Source: JBDTNL01 sp039933785
Lineage (GTDB): Bacteria > Acidobacteriota > Thermoanaerobaculia > Multivoradales > JAGPDF01
Direction: 5' to 3'
NCBI GenBank assembly: GCA_039933785.1
Contig: JBDTNL010000005.1
Location: 1-64,000, forward strand
Length of the DNA stretch: 64,000 bases
How positions within the stretch are numbered: position 1 is the stretch's first letter; each line of letters starts with the position of its first letter. Shown here piece after piece: positions 1-11,098 of the stretch. Under the pieces are notes generated by a model that was given only the letters and a program-made list of their open reading frames with translations, ran no database searches and had not been told where the DNA came from. The position numbers were made by a program, and so were the translations under genes.

Positions 1-212
1 TGATGCTCGGCATGGAGTTCACCGACAACGAGCTCGGCTACGAGGTGGCGACGCAGCTCTTTGCGCGCCAGATCCTGATCTCGGGCACGTACATCAACGC
101 TCGCGTCTTGCGCATCGAGCCGGCGCTCACCATCACCTATCCGCAGCTGGACCGTTTTCTCAAGGCGCTCGAGGAGTCCTTGCAGCAGGTCGTCAAGGAC
201 CGCGGACTGTAG
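1..212 (+). CDS. class III aminotransferase, C-terminal fragment (putrescine/ornithine aminotransferase-like)
   Basis: Only the last ~70 codons are in the window; the gene begins upstream of base 1. The fragment reads like the small C-terminal domain of PLP-dependent class III aminotransferases: an 'MEFTDNELGY' strand, a switch to 'SGTYINARVLRIEPALTITY', and a closing amphipathic helix. This arrangement is typical of putrescine and ornithine aminotransferases, where the small domain closes over the substrate. The catalytic lysine and PLP site lie outside the window. The next gene is a glutamylputrescine-oxidase-like flavoenzyme 9 bp downstream, which supports a role in polyamine or omega-amino acid breakdown. 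Family call is fairly safe; substrate is inferred from context. Confidence 0.8.
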   Translation, partial: MLGMEFTDNELGYEVATQLFARQILISGTYINARVLRIEPALTITYPQLDRFLKALEESLQQVVKDRGL

Positions 213-221
213 GGCCGGCGT

Positions 222-1610
222 TTGTCTGCGCTCCCGGCCGTCGAGCAGGCGTGCTTCTGGCTGGCCGGTCGGCCGCCGAGGATCGAAGCGCCGCCGCTCG
301 CGGGCCGCATCGAAGCCGACCTTGCGATCGTCGGCGGCGGATTCACCGGCCTTTGGACCGCACTCTTCCTGAAAGAGCTCGAGCCGCGAACCGAAGTCGT
401 CCTCCTCGAGGCTGAGACCTGCGCCTACGGAGCGAGCGGCCGCAATGCGGGCATCGTCGGCGAGACCCTCGATCATTCGCACGCGCTCGCCATCCGGCAC
501 TTCGGTTTCGCCGAGGCGAGGCGAATGGCCGAGATCGGACGGCGAAATCTCGACGAGCTCGAGGATTTCGTTGCCGAGCGCGGCATCGATGCGCAATTCG
601 AGCGCCGGGGGCAGTTGATCTTCGCCCTCCGCGACGAACACCTCAGCGCGTTGTCCGACGACATGGCGCTCGCCGAGCGTCTCGGAGTCGACAGCTATCG
701 GCTGCTCGACGCCGAAGAGGCGCAAGCTGAAATTCACAGTTCGCTCTATCGCGGGGCGCTCCTCTTGCCGCGAGGCGCGACGGTCGAGCCCGTGCGACTG
801 GCGGAAGGCTTGCGCCGCGAAGCTGAACGGCGCGGAGTGAAGGTCTATGAGCACTCCGCGGTCACCAGCTTCGACGTCAACGGAACCGGCGTGCGGGCGT
901 TTACGAGCGGCGGCGAGGTCGCGGCGCGGCGCGCTGTGCTGGCGACCAATGCGTACAGCTTGCAACTCTTGCCGCGCCTCGGTCATCGGTACTTGCCGCT
1001 TTACGACTACGTGATGGTGAGCCAGCCGCTCAGCTCGACGCAGAAAGACGCGCTCGGCTGGCGACAGCGCCGCGGCGCCACCGATGCGCGCGCCTTCTTT
1101 AATTACTACCGGTTGACCGCCGACGATCGCGTGCTCTGGGGCACCAGCGAGGCGGTCTACTACCCAGGCAACCGCGCCGATCGCGGATGCGACCACTCGC
1201 CCCGCCACTACCAGGGGCTAAGAGAGAGTTTCGCCCAACATTTTCCGCAGCTCGGAGACTTGGAGTTCCCGTACGCCTGGGGTGGCCCGATCTGCTCGAC
1301 GACGCGACTCACTCCGTTCTTCGGCAGGGCGTACGGTGGCCGCCTGCTCTACGGCCTGGGCTACACCGGGCATGGCATCGCGAGCACCCGACTCGCCGGG
1401 CGGATCCTGGCGCACCTAGCGCTCGAGAAGCCGAGTCCGCTGCTCGACCTCGCCATGGTGCGTCGCGCGCCGCTGCCGTTTCCGCCCGAACCCTTGCGTC
1501 ACTGGGCGATCAGTGCGGTCGAGCGTGGCCTGCGGCGCACGGATCAGGGCCAGCCGGCGAGTCTTCTCTTGCGGTTGCTCGATGCCTTGGGCATCGGATT
1601 TTCGAGCTAA
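222..1610 (+). CDS. FAD-dependent amine oxidoreductase (DAO family, gamma-glutamylputrescine oxidase-like)
   Basis: A 462-residue soluble flavoenzyme of the DAO fold. The N-terminal dinucleotide-binding motif is GGGFTG at residues 38-43, preceded by the beta strand 'ADLAIV'. The C-terminal FAD-contact region carries 'WGGPICSTTR' and 'GLGYTGHGIASTRLAG', as in PuuB and related glycine/sarcosine oxidases. PuuB-type enzymes oxidise gamma-glutamylputrescine to the aldehyde, releasing ammonia and peroxide. The start chosen is a TTG at 222, 9 bp after the aminotransferase stop, because no ATG lies before the FAD motif. Pairing with the aminotransferase suggests polyamine catabolism. A general D-amino acid or sarcosine oxidase cannot be excluded. 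Confidence 0.85.
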   Translation: MSALPAVEQACFWLAGRPPRIEAPPLAGRIEADLAIVGGGFTGLWTALFLKELEPRTEVVLLEAETCAYGASGRNAGIVGETLDHSHALAIRHFGFAEARRMAEIGRRNLDELEDFVAERGIDAQFERRGQLIFALRDEHLSALSDDMALAERLGVDSYRLLDAEEAQAEIHSSLYRGALLLPRGATVEPVRLAEGLRREAERRGVKVYEHSAVTSFDVNGTGVRAFTSGGEVAARRAVLATNAYSLQLLPRLGHRYLPLYDYVMVSQPLSSTQKDALGWRQRRGATDARAFFNYYRLTADDRVLWGTSEAVYYPGNRADRGCDHSPRHYQGLRESFAQHFPQLGDLEFPYAWGGPICSTTRLTPFFGRAYGGRLLYGLGYTGHGIASTRLAGRILAHLALEKPSPLLDLAMVRRAPLPFPPEPLRHWAISAVERGLRRTDQGQPASLLLRLLDALGIGFSS

Positions 1611-1619
1611 GCTCGCCGC

Positions 1620-2159
1620 ATGCAAACCCTTCGACTCTGGCGAGCGCGAACGGCGATGCCATTGTTGGCCGCCCTGGTCATGGCGCCTCTTCATGCGGCC
1701 GCAGTGTCAGCTGCCGATCCTCCCGCGAGGCCTGCCGTCCGCCCACTCAGCGCCGAGGAGCTCGCGCGCGCCTACGTGGTGGCCTGGAACGAGCACGACG
1801 CAGAGAAGGCGGCGAGCTTCTTCGACGAGCGAGTGGCGTACTACGACGCCAGCACTCCCGAGCGCCAGGTCGGCAGGGCGGCGGCGAAGAAGAATGTGGT
1901 CGAGGCCTTCATGAAGATGGCTCCCGACTGCGTCTGGACGATCACTAGTGCGCCGATCTCAGGCAGGGGCGGCGTCACCTTCGAATGGGAGTTCAGCGGC
2001 ACCAACAGTGGTGACATGGCTGACGGCACTAAGGCGACGGGGAAGAAGTTCTCGTTCAAGGGCGCGACGGTTCTGCGGATTCGCAACTACAAGATCCTCT
2101 ATCAAGCCGACTACTACGATGCCTACACGTTCCTGAAGCAGCTGGGGCTCGCCAAGTAG
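1620..2159 (+). CDS. secreted SnoaL/NTF2-like protein
   Basis: 179 residues with an N-terminal export signal (basic start, hydrophobic stretch at residues 13-30, Ala-rich cleavage zone near residue 32). It is followed by one SnoaL/NTF2-like cone domain: 'AYVVAWNEHDAEKAASFFDE' is the usual first helix, and the last strand runs 'KILYQADYYDAYTFLKQLGL'. Members are ligand-binding or isomerase/cyclase-like enzymes, and exported ones are mostly uncharacterised. The gene starts 9 bp after the oxidase stop. A TAAGCT hexamer sits six bases before the ATG and overlaps the previous stop codon. No substrate can be assigned. Confidence 0.7.
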   Translation: MQTLRLWRARTAMPLLAALVMAPLHAAAVSAADPPARPAVRPLSAEELARAYVVAWNEHDAEKAASFFDERVAYYDASTPERQVGRAAAKKNVVEAFMKMAPDCVWTITSAPISGRGGVTFEWEFSGTNSGDMADGTKATGKKFSFKGATVLRIRNYKILYQADYYDAYTFLKQLGLAK

Positions 2160-2168
2160 GCGTCGACG

Positions 2169-2831
2169 ATGTTTCTGGGTCATTTCGCAGTCGGTTTCGC
2201 GGCCAAGCGTGCGGTCCCAGAGGCCTCGTTGGCGACTGGCTTGCTGGCCGCGCAATGGGCCGACGTGGTGTGGCCCATCTTCCTGATCACGGGCCTCGAA
2301 ACAGTGCGGATCGCACCCGGCAATACGGCGATGACGCCGCTCGACTTTATAAGCTATCCCTACTCGCACAGCTTGCTTGCGTTAGCGCTCTGGGCGGCGG
2401 GCTTCGGCGGGATCTATTTCTGGCGTCGCCGTGACGCCTTGGGCGCCGGCGTGTTGGCTGGCGCTGTCCTCAGCCACTGGCTGCTCGACTTCGCGACCCA
2501 CGGCCCCGACATGCCCTTGGTTCCGGGGGGCGCACGATACGGACTCGGGCTCTGGCGTTCCGTGCCGGCGACGGTGACGATCGAGCTGCTGATGTTCGCT
2601 GCCGGCCTCGCGGTGTACCTTCGCGCCACCAAGGCGCTCGATGGGGTGGGCCGCTGGGGCTTGATCGGCCTCGTAACGCTGATGGTGGTGTTCTATTTTG
2701 GGGCCGCCTTTGGCCCGCCGCCGCCGAGCATTGCCCTCATCCAGTGGAGCGCGCTCGCCGGTGCGGCCCTGCTCATCGCCTTCGCGGGCTGGGTCGATCG
2801 ACATCGAGCGCGTCGCGTTGGCGAGAGCTGA
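2169..2831 (+). CDS. multi-pass membrane protein, possible membrane-bound metal-dependent hydrolase (YdjM-like)
   Basis: 220 residues with about six hydrophobic segments. The first residues contain 'LGHFAVGFAAKR', and later segments contain 'YPYSHSLLALALWA' and 'SHWLLDFATHGPD'. Conserved His/Asp pairs of this type at membrane edges are the hallmark of the YdjM/DUF457 family of predicted membrane-bound hydrolases. The ATG at 2169 lies 9 bp after the previous stop. Function in these proteins is not established; the 'hydrolase' label rests only on the His/Asp pattern. Confidence 0.65.
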   Translation: MFLGHFAVGFAAKRAVPEASLATGLLAAQWADVVWPIFLITGLETVRIAPGNTAMTPLDFISYPYSHSLLALALWAAGFGGIYFWRRRDALGAGVLAGAVLSHWLLDFATHGPDMPLVPGGARYGLGLWRSVPATVTIELLMFAAGLAVYLRATKALDGVGRWGLIGLVTLMVVFYFGAAFGPPPPSIALIQWSALAGAALLIAFAGWVDRHRARRVGES

Positions 2832-2837
2832 GCGCGC

Positions 2838-3311
2838 GTGCTCGAGCTCGGGCTGATCTCCGACACCCACGGCTTGCTACGGCCAGAGGCGCTGGCTGCC
2901 CTCGCCGGGTGCGATCGCATTCTGCACGCCGGTGACGTGGGCGGGCCCGACATTCTCGAGCTCTTGCGGCGCATCGCTCCGGTGACCGCGGTACGCGGCA
3001 ACGTCGACATGGATCCGCCGCTGTCGCGTCTCCCGCCGAGCGCCACGATCGAGTGGAACGGCTTGCGTATCCACATGCTCCACATCCGCGAGGAGCTCAA
3101 GCTCGATCCGCTAGCGCGAGGCTTCGCGGCGGTGGTCTTTGGCCACACGCATCGGCCGCTCGCGGAAGTGAAACAGGGAGTCCTGTACCTCAACCCAGGC
3201 AGCGCGGGGCCACGGCGCTTCGACCTGCCGGTGACCGTAGCTCGCCTCAGCGTCGAGCGCAGCGGCGAGCGTCCGGTGCCCGTCGTGCGGCACATTGAGC
3301 TGGCGGTGTAG
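2838..3311 (+). CDS. YfcE/MJ0936-type metallophosphoesterase
   Basis: 157 residues covering a complete small calcineurin-like phosphodiesterase. Metal-site motifs are in order: 'SDTHG' (residues 8-12), 'HAGDVGG' (30-36), 'RGNVD' (53-57; the family usually has GNCD) and 'FGHTHRP' near residue 105. YfcE-type enzymes hydrolyse phosphodiester bonds with Mn2+ and have broad specificity in vitro. The start is a GTG at 2838 immediately before the first strand. It lies 6 bp after the upstream membrane protein gene, so co-transcription is likely. Confidence 0.85.
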   Translation: MLELGLISDTHGLLRPEALAALAGCDRILHAGDVGGPDILELLRRIAPVTAVRGNVDMDPPLSRLPPSATIEWNGLRIHMLHIREELKLDPLARGFAAVVFGHTHRPLAEVKQGVLYLNPGSAGPRRFDLPVTVARLSVERSGERPVPVVRHIELAV

Positions 3312-3317
3312 GCCGGC

Positions 3318-3743
3318 ATGCCCAGGCGTTCCTCCATCCTCCCGACCCGCGAGCTGGCGCTCGGAGATCTGCTGGCGGCGCAGGCTTCGGAGCGATTCTC
3401 GGACGAGGTGTCGAAGCGACTCCAGCCGTTGTGGTCCGTCCCCCTGGGACGCCTGGCGGTGAAAGACCTTCTTTTCCTGGTTCGCCAAGGCGTCGCTGCC
3501 AGTCTCGTATTGCCGCTCGCGCTCGATCGACTCCGGGCCGACCCGCTGCTTGCTGCCGACGGTGAACGCGGCGATCTCCTGCTCGCCGTGCTGTCCTTCG
3601 GCTTGGAGCAGATCAAGGCCCGGCAGCCGCTGCGCGAACGCGCCTGGAATGTGCTGCTCCGAGCCGAGCGCACAATCAACGAGCATCCGGAGTGGAACTT
3701 CGCGCGCCAAGTCATCGACCAAGCCCGGCGCGAGCTGGGCTAG
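3318..3743 (+). CDS. CdiI-like contact-dependent inhibition immunity protein (orphan)
   Basis: 141 residues, soluble, no export signal. The segment 'VKDLLFLVRQGVAASLVLPLALDRL' followed by 'GDLLLAVLSF' matches the pattern of CdiI_3-type immunity proteins ('...tv.DLr.mI.Qg.gl..LvPLAle.L..dPL..gd.ypGDLL.aVL'). Such proteins bind and neutralise a cognate CdiA toxin tail. No CdiA, CdiB or other toxin gene lies nearby; the neighbours are a phosphoesterase (6 bp upstream) and a small membrane protein. It is therefore either an orphan immunity gene or a house-keeping member of the fold. The family call is from memory of the pattern, not a search. Confidence 0.6.
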   Translation: MPRRSSILPTRELALGDLLAAQASERFSDEVSKRLQPLWSVPLGRLAVKDLLFLVRQGVAASLVLPLALDRLRADPLLAADGERGDLLLAVLSFGLEQIKARQPLRERAWNVLLRAERTINEHPEWNFARQVIDQARRELG

Positions 3744-3754
3744 GATCTCAGCCC

Positions 3755-4117
3755 GTGAGACGACTCCTACGCCTGCATCGCGTCCTCAGCTGCATCGCCG
3801 CGCCGTTGATGATGTTTTTTTCTGTGTCCGGCGCCTGGCAGATCTTTCGCCTACATGAAAAGACCAAGGACGGCACCTACGTGCCACCGGCTGCGGTCGA
3901 GACCCTCTCGCATCTACACCGCGCCGAAAAGCTGGCAGGTCCGGCGGGTCAGGCTTTCCGGTGGCTCTTGCTGCTGGCGAGTGCCGTCTTCTTCGTCAGC
4001 GCGGCGATTGGCATCGTGATGGCGCTGCGCTTGACGCGGCCACGGTGGCTGGTGGCGCTGTGGCTCGGGATCGGCGTGGCGCTCCCGGCGCTGCTCTTTG
4101 TCGCCGCGCAGCGCTGA
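3755..4117 (+). CDS. small three-helix membrane protein, PepSY-associated type
   Basis: 120 residues with three hydrophobic segments (about residues 10-30, 67-88 and 96-116) and a short polar loop between the first two. The layout resembles PepSY-associated membrane proteins, but no PepSY domain is present. The GTG at 3755 was chosen because the upstream in-frame sequence overlaps the CdiI-like gene in another frame and is not hydrophobic. A TAGGAT hexamer lies 8 bases upstream. Function unknown. Confidence 0.6.
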   Translation: MRRLLRLHRVLSCIAAPLMMFFSVSGAWQIFRLHEKTKDGTYVPPAAVETLSHLHRAEKLAGPAGQAFRWLLLLASAVFFVSAAIGIVMALRLTRPRWLVALWLGIGVALPALLFVAAQR

Positions 4118-4134
4118 TTCCCGGCTCTCAGCGG

Positions 4135-6651
<2,517 letters not shown>

Positions 6652-8330
6652 GGCGAGACCAAGAATATCGCGGCCGGCCGGCTCCCGGCACGCGAGGATT
6701 CTTTCGCCACTTGCCGTCGCTGCGAGGTGGCTCGGGGGGCGGCGTCAAGGTTCCCGGCGGCGGAAACACGGCGCCCGGTTGTCGTTGATACACCAGGATG
6801 AACTCCGTGTTGCCCGGGAGCGGATCCAGCCGTTGCACCTCGCGGTAGTTGCGGCTGAACCAGGCCTGCTGGCGCACTGGGTCGAGAAATCCGGCGAGGT
6901 GAGGATTGAAGAGGAAGTAGTCCGTCGGTTGAGTGAGGAAGGCGCCCACCATGTCGCCCTTGGGCACGAACGGAATCGATCGCGGCGTAACCAACCCGAG
7001 GAGATCCTGCACACTGCGCTCGCTGAAGTATCCGATGGTGCCGACTTCGACATAGGCGAGAGTGGACCCTGGAGGCGTGTTGTCGCGCAACCATTCACCG
7101 GTGCGGCGATAGAGCTCGTAGTGCGAGTTCGGCGCCAGCATGCTGTAGATCGCCCTGACGCGAGCCGGCAGGAAGAAGGCGAAAGGGAGCGCGACTCCGA
7201 GTGCCGCGGCCGCCGCGCTGGTGCGGCGCCAGGGCCCGCCGGCGCTGCGCAGGGCGCGGACCACGGTGCCTGCCGTGGCGGGTATTCCCGCGCCGAGCGC
7301 GGTGAACACGGGAATCGAATACCACGGGTAGTAGGCGACGCCGAGTATTGGATAGGCGACGGCTGTCGCCACCGCGTAGGCCACCAACATTCGGACTGCG
7401 GGGCCACCACAGCGAAGGAGCACGGGCAGGCCGGCAACGCCCAACCCGAGCCATACCGCGGTGAGAGGCCCGGTTAGCGCGTGCTCCAGCGCGTGCGGCC
7501 AGAAACCATAGCCGCCAGCCCAGATACCGGGCAGCCACTCCGCCTGGGCGCGCTTCGCGGCCAGGGTCACGGGCAACCAGCTGCCGAACGCGAGGCGGTC
7601 GAAGATCAAGATCACTCCCACCGCGATCGACACTGCCAGTGCGTAGCGTCGAGGCATCCGGCGGTCGGTGATCCAGGTGTGGACGCCGAGTATCGCGGCG
7701 CCAAGGATCGCCTCCGGACGGCACCACACCGCGAGCCCAGCGCACACCCCAGCCGCCGCGGGGTAGCGCTTGGCCAAGCGTGCCGCGAGCAGAAGCAGCA
7801 GCACGACGAAGGGCATCTCGCAGCCGTGCTGAGGCCAGGTTTGGAGCGACAACGCGATGAGGGAACCCGCGAGCAACCCCTCGGTCTTGCGCTGGGCGCG
7901 CGCCAGCTCGTCGAGCACGAAGAGGGCGGTCAGCCAGAGGGAGAGCGCCGTCACGAGTGTGCCGAGCCCCGGGATCGAGAGGGTGGTCAAACGGTTGAGG
8001 GCCGCGAGCACGACGGCGAAACCTGGTGCCGTGGTGCCGAAGACCGTCTCGCCGGGATTGAACGTCAGACCGTTGCCATGCGCCAAGTTGTAGGCATAGC
8101 GAAACGTGATGAAGAAGTCGTCGATGGCACGGCCCCAGCCGCGCGCCGCGAAGGCCGCGATCGAGATGCCCCAGCCTGTAGCCGCCGCGGCCAAGAGCTG
8201 CTGGTGCGGCCCTGCGGGCAGCCATTTGCGGAAGCGGTTGGTCCTCATCGAGGAGCTAGTACGTGCGTCCTCGAGCCGACGTTCGGGCCCGTGTGACGAG
8301 CGGTCTGAAAACGAGTGCGCGAGCCGGCCA

Positions 8331-8336
8331 TAGAAT
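8331..8336 (+). promoter_or_regulatory. candidate -10 element of a leaderless promoter
   Basis: TAGAAT lies exactly six bases before the ATG of the PIG-L deacetylase gene, and no Shine-Dalgarno is present. No convincing -35 is visible. Transcription would start at or next to the start codon. Confidence 0.4.
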
Positions 8337-8342
8337 GCCGCG

Positions 8343-10985
8343 ATGCCCTCTCGCCGCCGACTCCTCACCCTCGTCGCCGTACTCGTCACGTTGCAGATGC
8401 CGCCCATCCGCTCGGCCTTGGCCGCGGATCCCCTAGATCCATTGCTCCCGGCCTCGACCGGTGGAGTCGCGGAGATCGATCACGACCTCGCGAAGCTGGT
8501 GGCGCATCAGCGCGTGCTGGTGATCGGCGCTCATCCCGATGACGAAGACACCTCGCTGCTCGCCTATGCCGCGCGGGGCCTTGGCGCCGAGGCCGCCTAC
8601 CTCGCGCTGTCGCGGGGCGAGGGCGGTCAGAACGTGGTCGGGCCGCAGCTCGGCGCCGACTTGGGACTGATTCGCACGCAGGAACTGTTGGCCGCCCGCC
8701 GAGTCGACGGGGCGCGGCAGTTCTTCACCCGCGCCTTCGACTTCGGCTTCACATCGTCGCTCGACGAAACCTTGCGCTTTTGGCCCAAGCAGGACCTCCT
8801 GCTCGATACGGTTCGCATCCTGCGCCGTTTCCGCCCGCAGGTGGTGGTCTCGATCTTTCCCGACGATGGGCGCGGCGGGCATGGCCAGCATCAGGCGGCC
8901 GGTGTGGTGGCGCACGAAGCCTTCAAGATGGCGGGCGACCCCAAGGCCTTCCCCGAGCTCGCCAAGGAAGGGTTGCTGCCTTGGAAGCCGCTGGCGCTCT
9001 ATCGCTCGGCGTGGTTCAACCGCGAAGAGGCGACCATGGTGCTGCCCCTCGGCGGCATCGATCCGTTCACCGGCAAGTCGATCGGCCAGTTGGCGGCGGA
9101 GAGTCGCGGCCGCCATCGCTCGCAATCGATGGGCCGCCTGCAGGAGATGGGCGCCCGGGACACGCGTATCGCCTGGGTCTCGGGCGGCGCCGGCCGCGAG
9201 GGCACGACGCTCTTCGCCGGCATCGACACGCGCCTGCAGGCGATCGCCCAAGTGTTGCCCGACGGTGCGCTGCGCGGCGAAATCGCGACCGAGCTCGATT
9301 TGGCCGAAAACGCAGCCCGCCAAGCGCGCGGCCGTCTCGTGCCGCAAGACGCGAGCGCCGTTGCACCGCTCCTGCGCGAGGTTCTGCTCCACCTGCGGCT
9401 TGCTCGCGAGCGTGCCGCGGGGGCGGTGAAGATGCCGACCGCGACCATCGCGGTCGATCTGATCGACGAGAAGATCGCAGCCGCCGAGCGGGCTTTGGCC
9501 GCTGCTTCGGGCCTGGCGATCGACGCCGCGGCGGAGCGCGAGAAGGTGGTGCGGGGCGAACCCGTGAAGGTGAAGCTGATGCTGTGGAACGCCGGCACGC
9601 AGGCTTTGCAGGTCGTCTCAGCCGCCGTCCGTTCGGCGGACGGCTGGATGCTCAAGCAACCCGAGACCGCGGCGCGCGAGCTCGCCGCCGGCGCCAGCGG
9701 CGACTGGGCCGCCGAGGCCGATCCGACCGCGGTGTCGACGCCGACCGTCGCCTACTTCTCGCGCCGGCCCCTGCAGGGATTTCTCTACGACTGGAGCGCC
9801 GCGCCGCCCGCCGTCCGCGGCGAACCGTTCCAGCCGCCGCCGCTGGTGGCGACCTTCGACCTGGTGCTCGACGGCGTGGCGCTTCACCTCGAACGCGAAG
9901 TGGTCTACCGCGTCGGCGATGAGGTTGCGGGAGAAGTGCGTCGACCGTTGCGCGCGGTCCCGGCTCTCGAGGTCGCGGTTGACCCTCACCTCCTCGTCGT
10001 CTCCACCGTCACACCGCAGGCGGGAACGCTGCGCGTGACGCTGTCTTCGAATTCGACGAAGCCGCTCACCGGATCGGTGAAGGCCGACGTCAGTGCCGGC
10101 TGGACGGCTCCGGTGCCGGTTGCGTTCGCGCTCGCTCCGGGAGAGCAACAGAACGTGACTTTGACACTGGCGCCGCCGGCGAAGCTCGCGCCGGGTAAGA
10201 CGAAAGTACAGGTCGAGGCGACGACGGCGACGGAGTCGTTCGCGTCTGCCGTGCCGGTGATCGACCTGCCGCACATCCCGCCGACGCCGCGCCCGCAACC
10301 CTCGGAGGCCGCCGTGGTCGCCACGGACCTGCGGCTGCCGCAGCTGGCGCATATCGGATACGTTCGGGGAGCCTCCGACGTCGTCCCCGAGGCGCTCGCC
10401 AAAATCGGACTGCCGATCGAGCTCTTGACCGGCACCGATCTGCGCTCAGCCGACCTCACGCGCTACGACGCCATCGTCGTCGGCAGTCGCGCCTACGAAA
10501 CCGAGCCGGCCCTCGCAGCCGCGAACGCCAGGCTGCTCGACTATGTGCGCGGCGGCGGGCTGATGCTCGTGCAGTATCAGCAGTACGCCTACTCAGACGG
10601 GAACTTCGCGCCCTTCCCGTTGCAGATCGCCCGGCCGCACGATCGGGTCACCGACGAGACTTCGCCGGTTGTGGTGCTCGACGCCGCGCATCCGGTGATG
10701 ACCACGCCGAACTTGATCAACGCCGCCGACTGGGACGGCTGGATCCAGGAGCGTGGGCTCTACTTCGCCCACACCTTCGACCCGGCCTGGAAGCCGCTGC
10801 TCGAGCTCGCCGACAAGGGCCAGTCACCACAACGCGGTGGCCTGCTGATCGGCAAGGTGGGGCAGGGCACGTACGTCTACACCGGTATCGCGTTCTTCCG
10901 CGAGCTGCCGGCGGGCGTGCCGGGCGCATATCGATTGTTCGCGAACCTGCTGGCACTCGGCGAACGACCAGCAATGGCCCGATAG
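8343..10985 (+). CDS. secreted PIG-L (LmbE-like) family deacetylase with C-terminal amidotransferase-like domain
   Basis: 880 residues. Residues 1-28 form a signal peptide ending 'ALAA'. The PIG-L deacetylase domain follows, with the zinc motif 'AHPDDE' (63-68) and the second metal motif 'GHGQHQ' (about 179-184). A middle region of roughly 250 residues is beta-rich and contains a NEW3/NPCBM-associated-like sandwich ('VTLTLAPPAKLAPGKTKV'). The last ~220 residues look like a class I glutamine-amidotransferase/ThuA-like fold ('YDAIVVGSRAYE', 'GGGLMLVQYQQ'). PIG-L enzymes remove acetyl groups from N-acetylglucosamine-type substrates. An exported version probably acts on glycans or glycoconjugates in the periplasm. 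It is transcribed divergently from the GT-C-like gene. Confidence 0.85.
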   Translation: MPSRRRLLTLVAVLVTLQMPPIRSALAADPLDPLLPASTGGVAEIDHDLAKLVAHQRVLVIGAHPDDEDTSLLAYAARGLGAEAAYLALSRGEGGQNVVGPQLGADLGLIRTQELLAARRVDGARQFFTRAFDFGFTSSLDETLRFWPKQDLLLDTVRILRRFRPQVVVSIFPDDGRGGHGQHQAAGVVAHEAFKMAGDPKAFPELAKEGLLPWKPLALYRSAWFNREEATMVLPLGGIDPFTGKSIGQLAAESRGRHRSQSMGRLQEMGARDTRIAWVSGGAGREGTTLFAGIDTRLQAIAQVLPDGALRGEIATELDLAENAARQARGRLVPQDASAVAPLLREVLLHLRLARERAAGAVKMPTATIAVDLIDEKIAAAERALAAASGLAIDAAAEREKVVRGEPVKVKLMLWNAGTQALQVVSAAVRSADGWMLKQPETAARELAAGASGDWAAEADPTAVSTPTVAYFSRRPLQGFLYDWSAAPPAVRGEPFQPPPLVATFDLVLDGVALHLEREVVYRVGDEVAGEVRRPLRAVPALEVAVDPHLLVVSTVTPQAGTLRVTLSSNSTKPLTGSVKADVSAGWTAPVPVAFALAPGEQQNVTLTLAPPAKLAPGKTKVQVEATTATESFASAVPVIDLPHIPPTPRPQPSEAAVVATDLRLPQLAHIGYVRGASDVVPEALAKIGLPIELLTGTDLRSADLTRYDAIVVGSRAYETEPALAAANARLLDYVRGGGLMLVQYQQYAYSDGNFAPFPLQIARPHDRVTDETSPVVVLDAAHPVMTTPNLINAADWDGWIQERGLYFAHTFDPAWKPLLELADKGQSPQRGGLLIGKVGQGTYVYTGIAFFRELPAGVPGAYRLFANLLALGERPAMAR

Positions 10986-11098
10986 CCGCGGTCGCGGCAT
11001 GGGTTGGGCCGGTTTCGCTGCTGGTGTTGTCCTCGCCGTGTTGGCCCTGGCTTGGGGGACTGGCCTGGGCTGCGGCGCACTATGCCAAGCTCGGTGCG

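Noticed and set aside
4112..4133. CGCTGA/TCAGCG inverted repeat between convergent genes, considered as terminator
   Set aside because: Only six base pairs with a ten-base loop and no U-run.
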